Made by a program: the position numbers and the translations under genes. Shown piece by piece: positions 50,103 through 50,236 of a DNA stretch of 50,236 nt. The stretch is from contig WGMX01000046.1 in the NCBI GenBank assembly GCA_016124855.1, positions 1 to 50,236 of the forward strand, in the 5' to 3' direction. The stretch comes from Anaerolineaceae bacterium (GTDB lineage Bacteria > Chloroflexota > Anaerolineae > Aggregatilineales > Phototrophicaceae). Under the pieces are notes generated by a model that did not search any database, was not told the DNA's origin, and saw only the letters and a list, made by a program, of their open reading frames with translations. Numbering within the stretch: position 1 is the first letter of the stretch; each line of letters starts with the position of its first letter.

Positions 50103-50236
50103 CTAAATTTCGCGCAAAAAGAGGGATAAGTTGAGAGAAGCCCACTCCTTGGAAAAGGCCAAGACAAGGGGGCGGGCTAAGGGATGAAGCGAGTTGAGAA
50201 CAAGGCCAACAAGCTGCCCCTGCGGATCAAAGTAGA
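50103..50236 (-). CDS. Possible C-terminal end of a gene running off the right edge
   Basis: A 43-codon frame ends at TAG (50103-50105) and is open to the edge. It includes GQLVGLVLNSLHPLARPLVL and FSKEWASLNLSLFLREI. This looks protein-like, with a regular L/V pattern, but I cannot name a family and a chance open frame is possible. The stretch 49907-50102 has no other convincing coding signal; a 74-codon frame there overlaps this one and is not preferred. Confidence 0.25.
   Translation of the reverse strand, partial: YFDPQGQLVGLVLNSLHPLARPLVLAFSKEWASLNLSLFLREI

Noticed and set aside
49921..50145. 74-codon frame on the minus strand
   Set aside because: Overlaps another open frame, has no family resemblance, and its composition is like intergenic DNA.
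49907..50236. Insertion sequence end at the right edge
   Set aside because: The partial frame suggested a transposase tail, but no terminal inverted repeat or target duplication is visible.

Overview
The window looks like chromosomal DNA from a free-living heterotrophic bacterium, most likely Chloroflexota near Anaerolineae. That placement is inference. It rests on moderate GC content, the gene mix (a Ycf45/SpoIIIAA-like AAA ATPase with an R3H domain, Uma2-family proteins, a long U32 protein, M3 oligopeptidases, HTTM and YitT membrane proteins) and the use of GTG/TTG as well as ATG starts. I see no rRNA, tRNA, CRISPR array, prophage or intact insertion sequence.

Layout. 1-2 kb: the start of a glycosidase-like gene running off the left edge and an M3 oligoendopeptidase. 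2-7.6 kb: an ABC-2-type permease, then two paralogous MFS exporters flanking a PPOX-family flavoprotein and a small ABM-type monooxygenase. 7.5-14 kb, minus strand: phosphoesterase, EcsC-like membrane protein, methyltransferase, an ABC-F ATPase with an unusual leader, and two glycosyltransferases. 14-19 kb: isoaspartyl peptidase/asparaginase plus methionine aminopeptidase, another MFS carrier, a RidA-like protein and a serine hydrolase. 19-26 kb: a toxin-antitoxin pair with a PIN-domain toxin, PepF, an acidic orphan, a flippase-like membrane protein and a U32 protein. 26-30.6 kb: a peptide/nickel-type ABC importer (binding protein and two permeases, no ATPase) and a cupin. 31-35.4 kb: a GNAT-like protein, a small protein, the AAA/R3H ATPase, Uma2 and thymidylate kinase. 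35.4-38.6 kb: an exported GH3 glycosidase and a thiolase. 38.7-48.2 kb, all plus strand: a decayed YitT remnant, an S2P-like membrane protein, intact YitT, a processive-type GT2, an HTTM protein, a leucine-rich-repeat protein and a class A penicillin-binding-protein homologue whose transpeptidase motifs are all replaced. 48.2-50.2 kb: a second Uma2 protein, a Gfo/Idh/MocA oxidoreductase and an unresolved right edge.

Physiology suggested: peptide import and intracellular peptide breakdown (binding protein and permeases, two M3 peptidases, isoaspartyl peptidase, MetAP), beta-glycoside use (GH3, probable GH39-like), drug or metabolite export and ribosome protection (MFS, ABC-F), and envelope glycan synthesis.

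Three signals stand out. First, seven intergenic loci carry nine short hairpins that share a GTAG-type foot but have completely different, still self-complementary stems. They resemble REP elements of the kind handled by RAYT transposases, but the stems are not conserved. Second, the PBP homologue is a predicted pseudo-transpeptidase. Third, the ABC-F gene has an attenuator-like leader with a possible 22-codon leader ORF. A diverged, stop-containing copy of the yitT 5' end about 1.1 kb upstream of the intact gene shows a local duplication.
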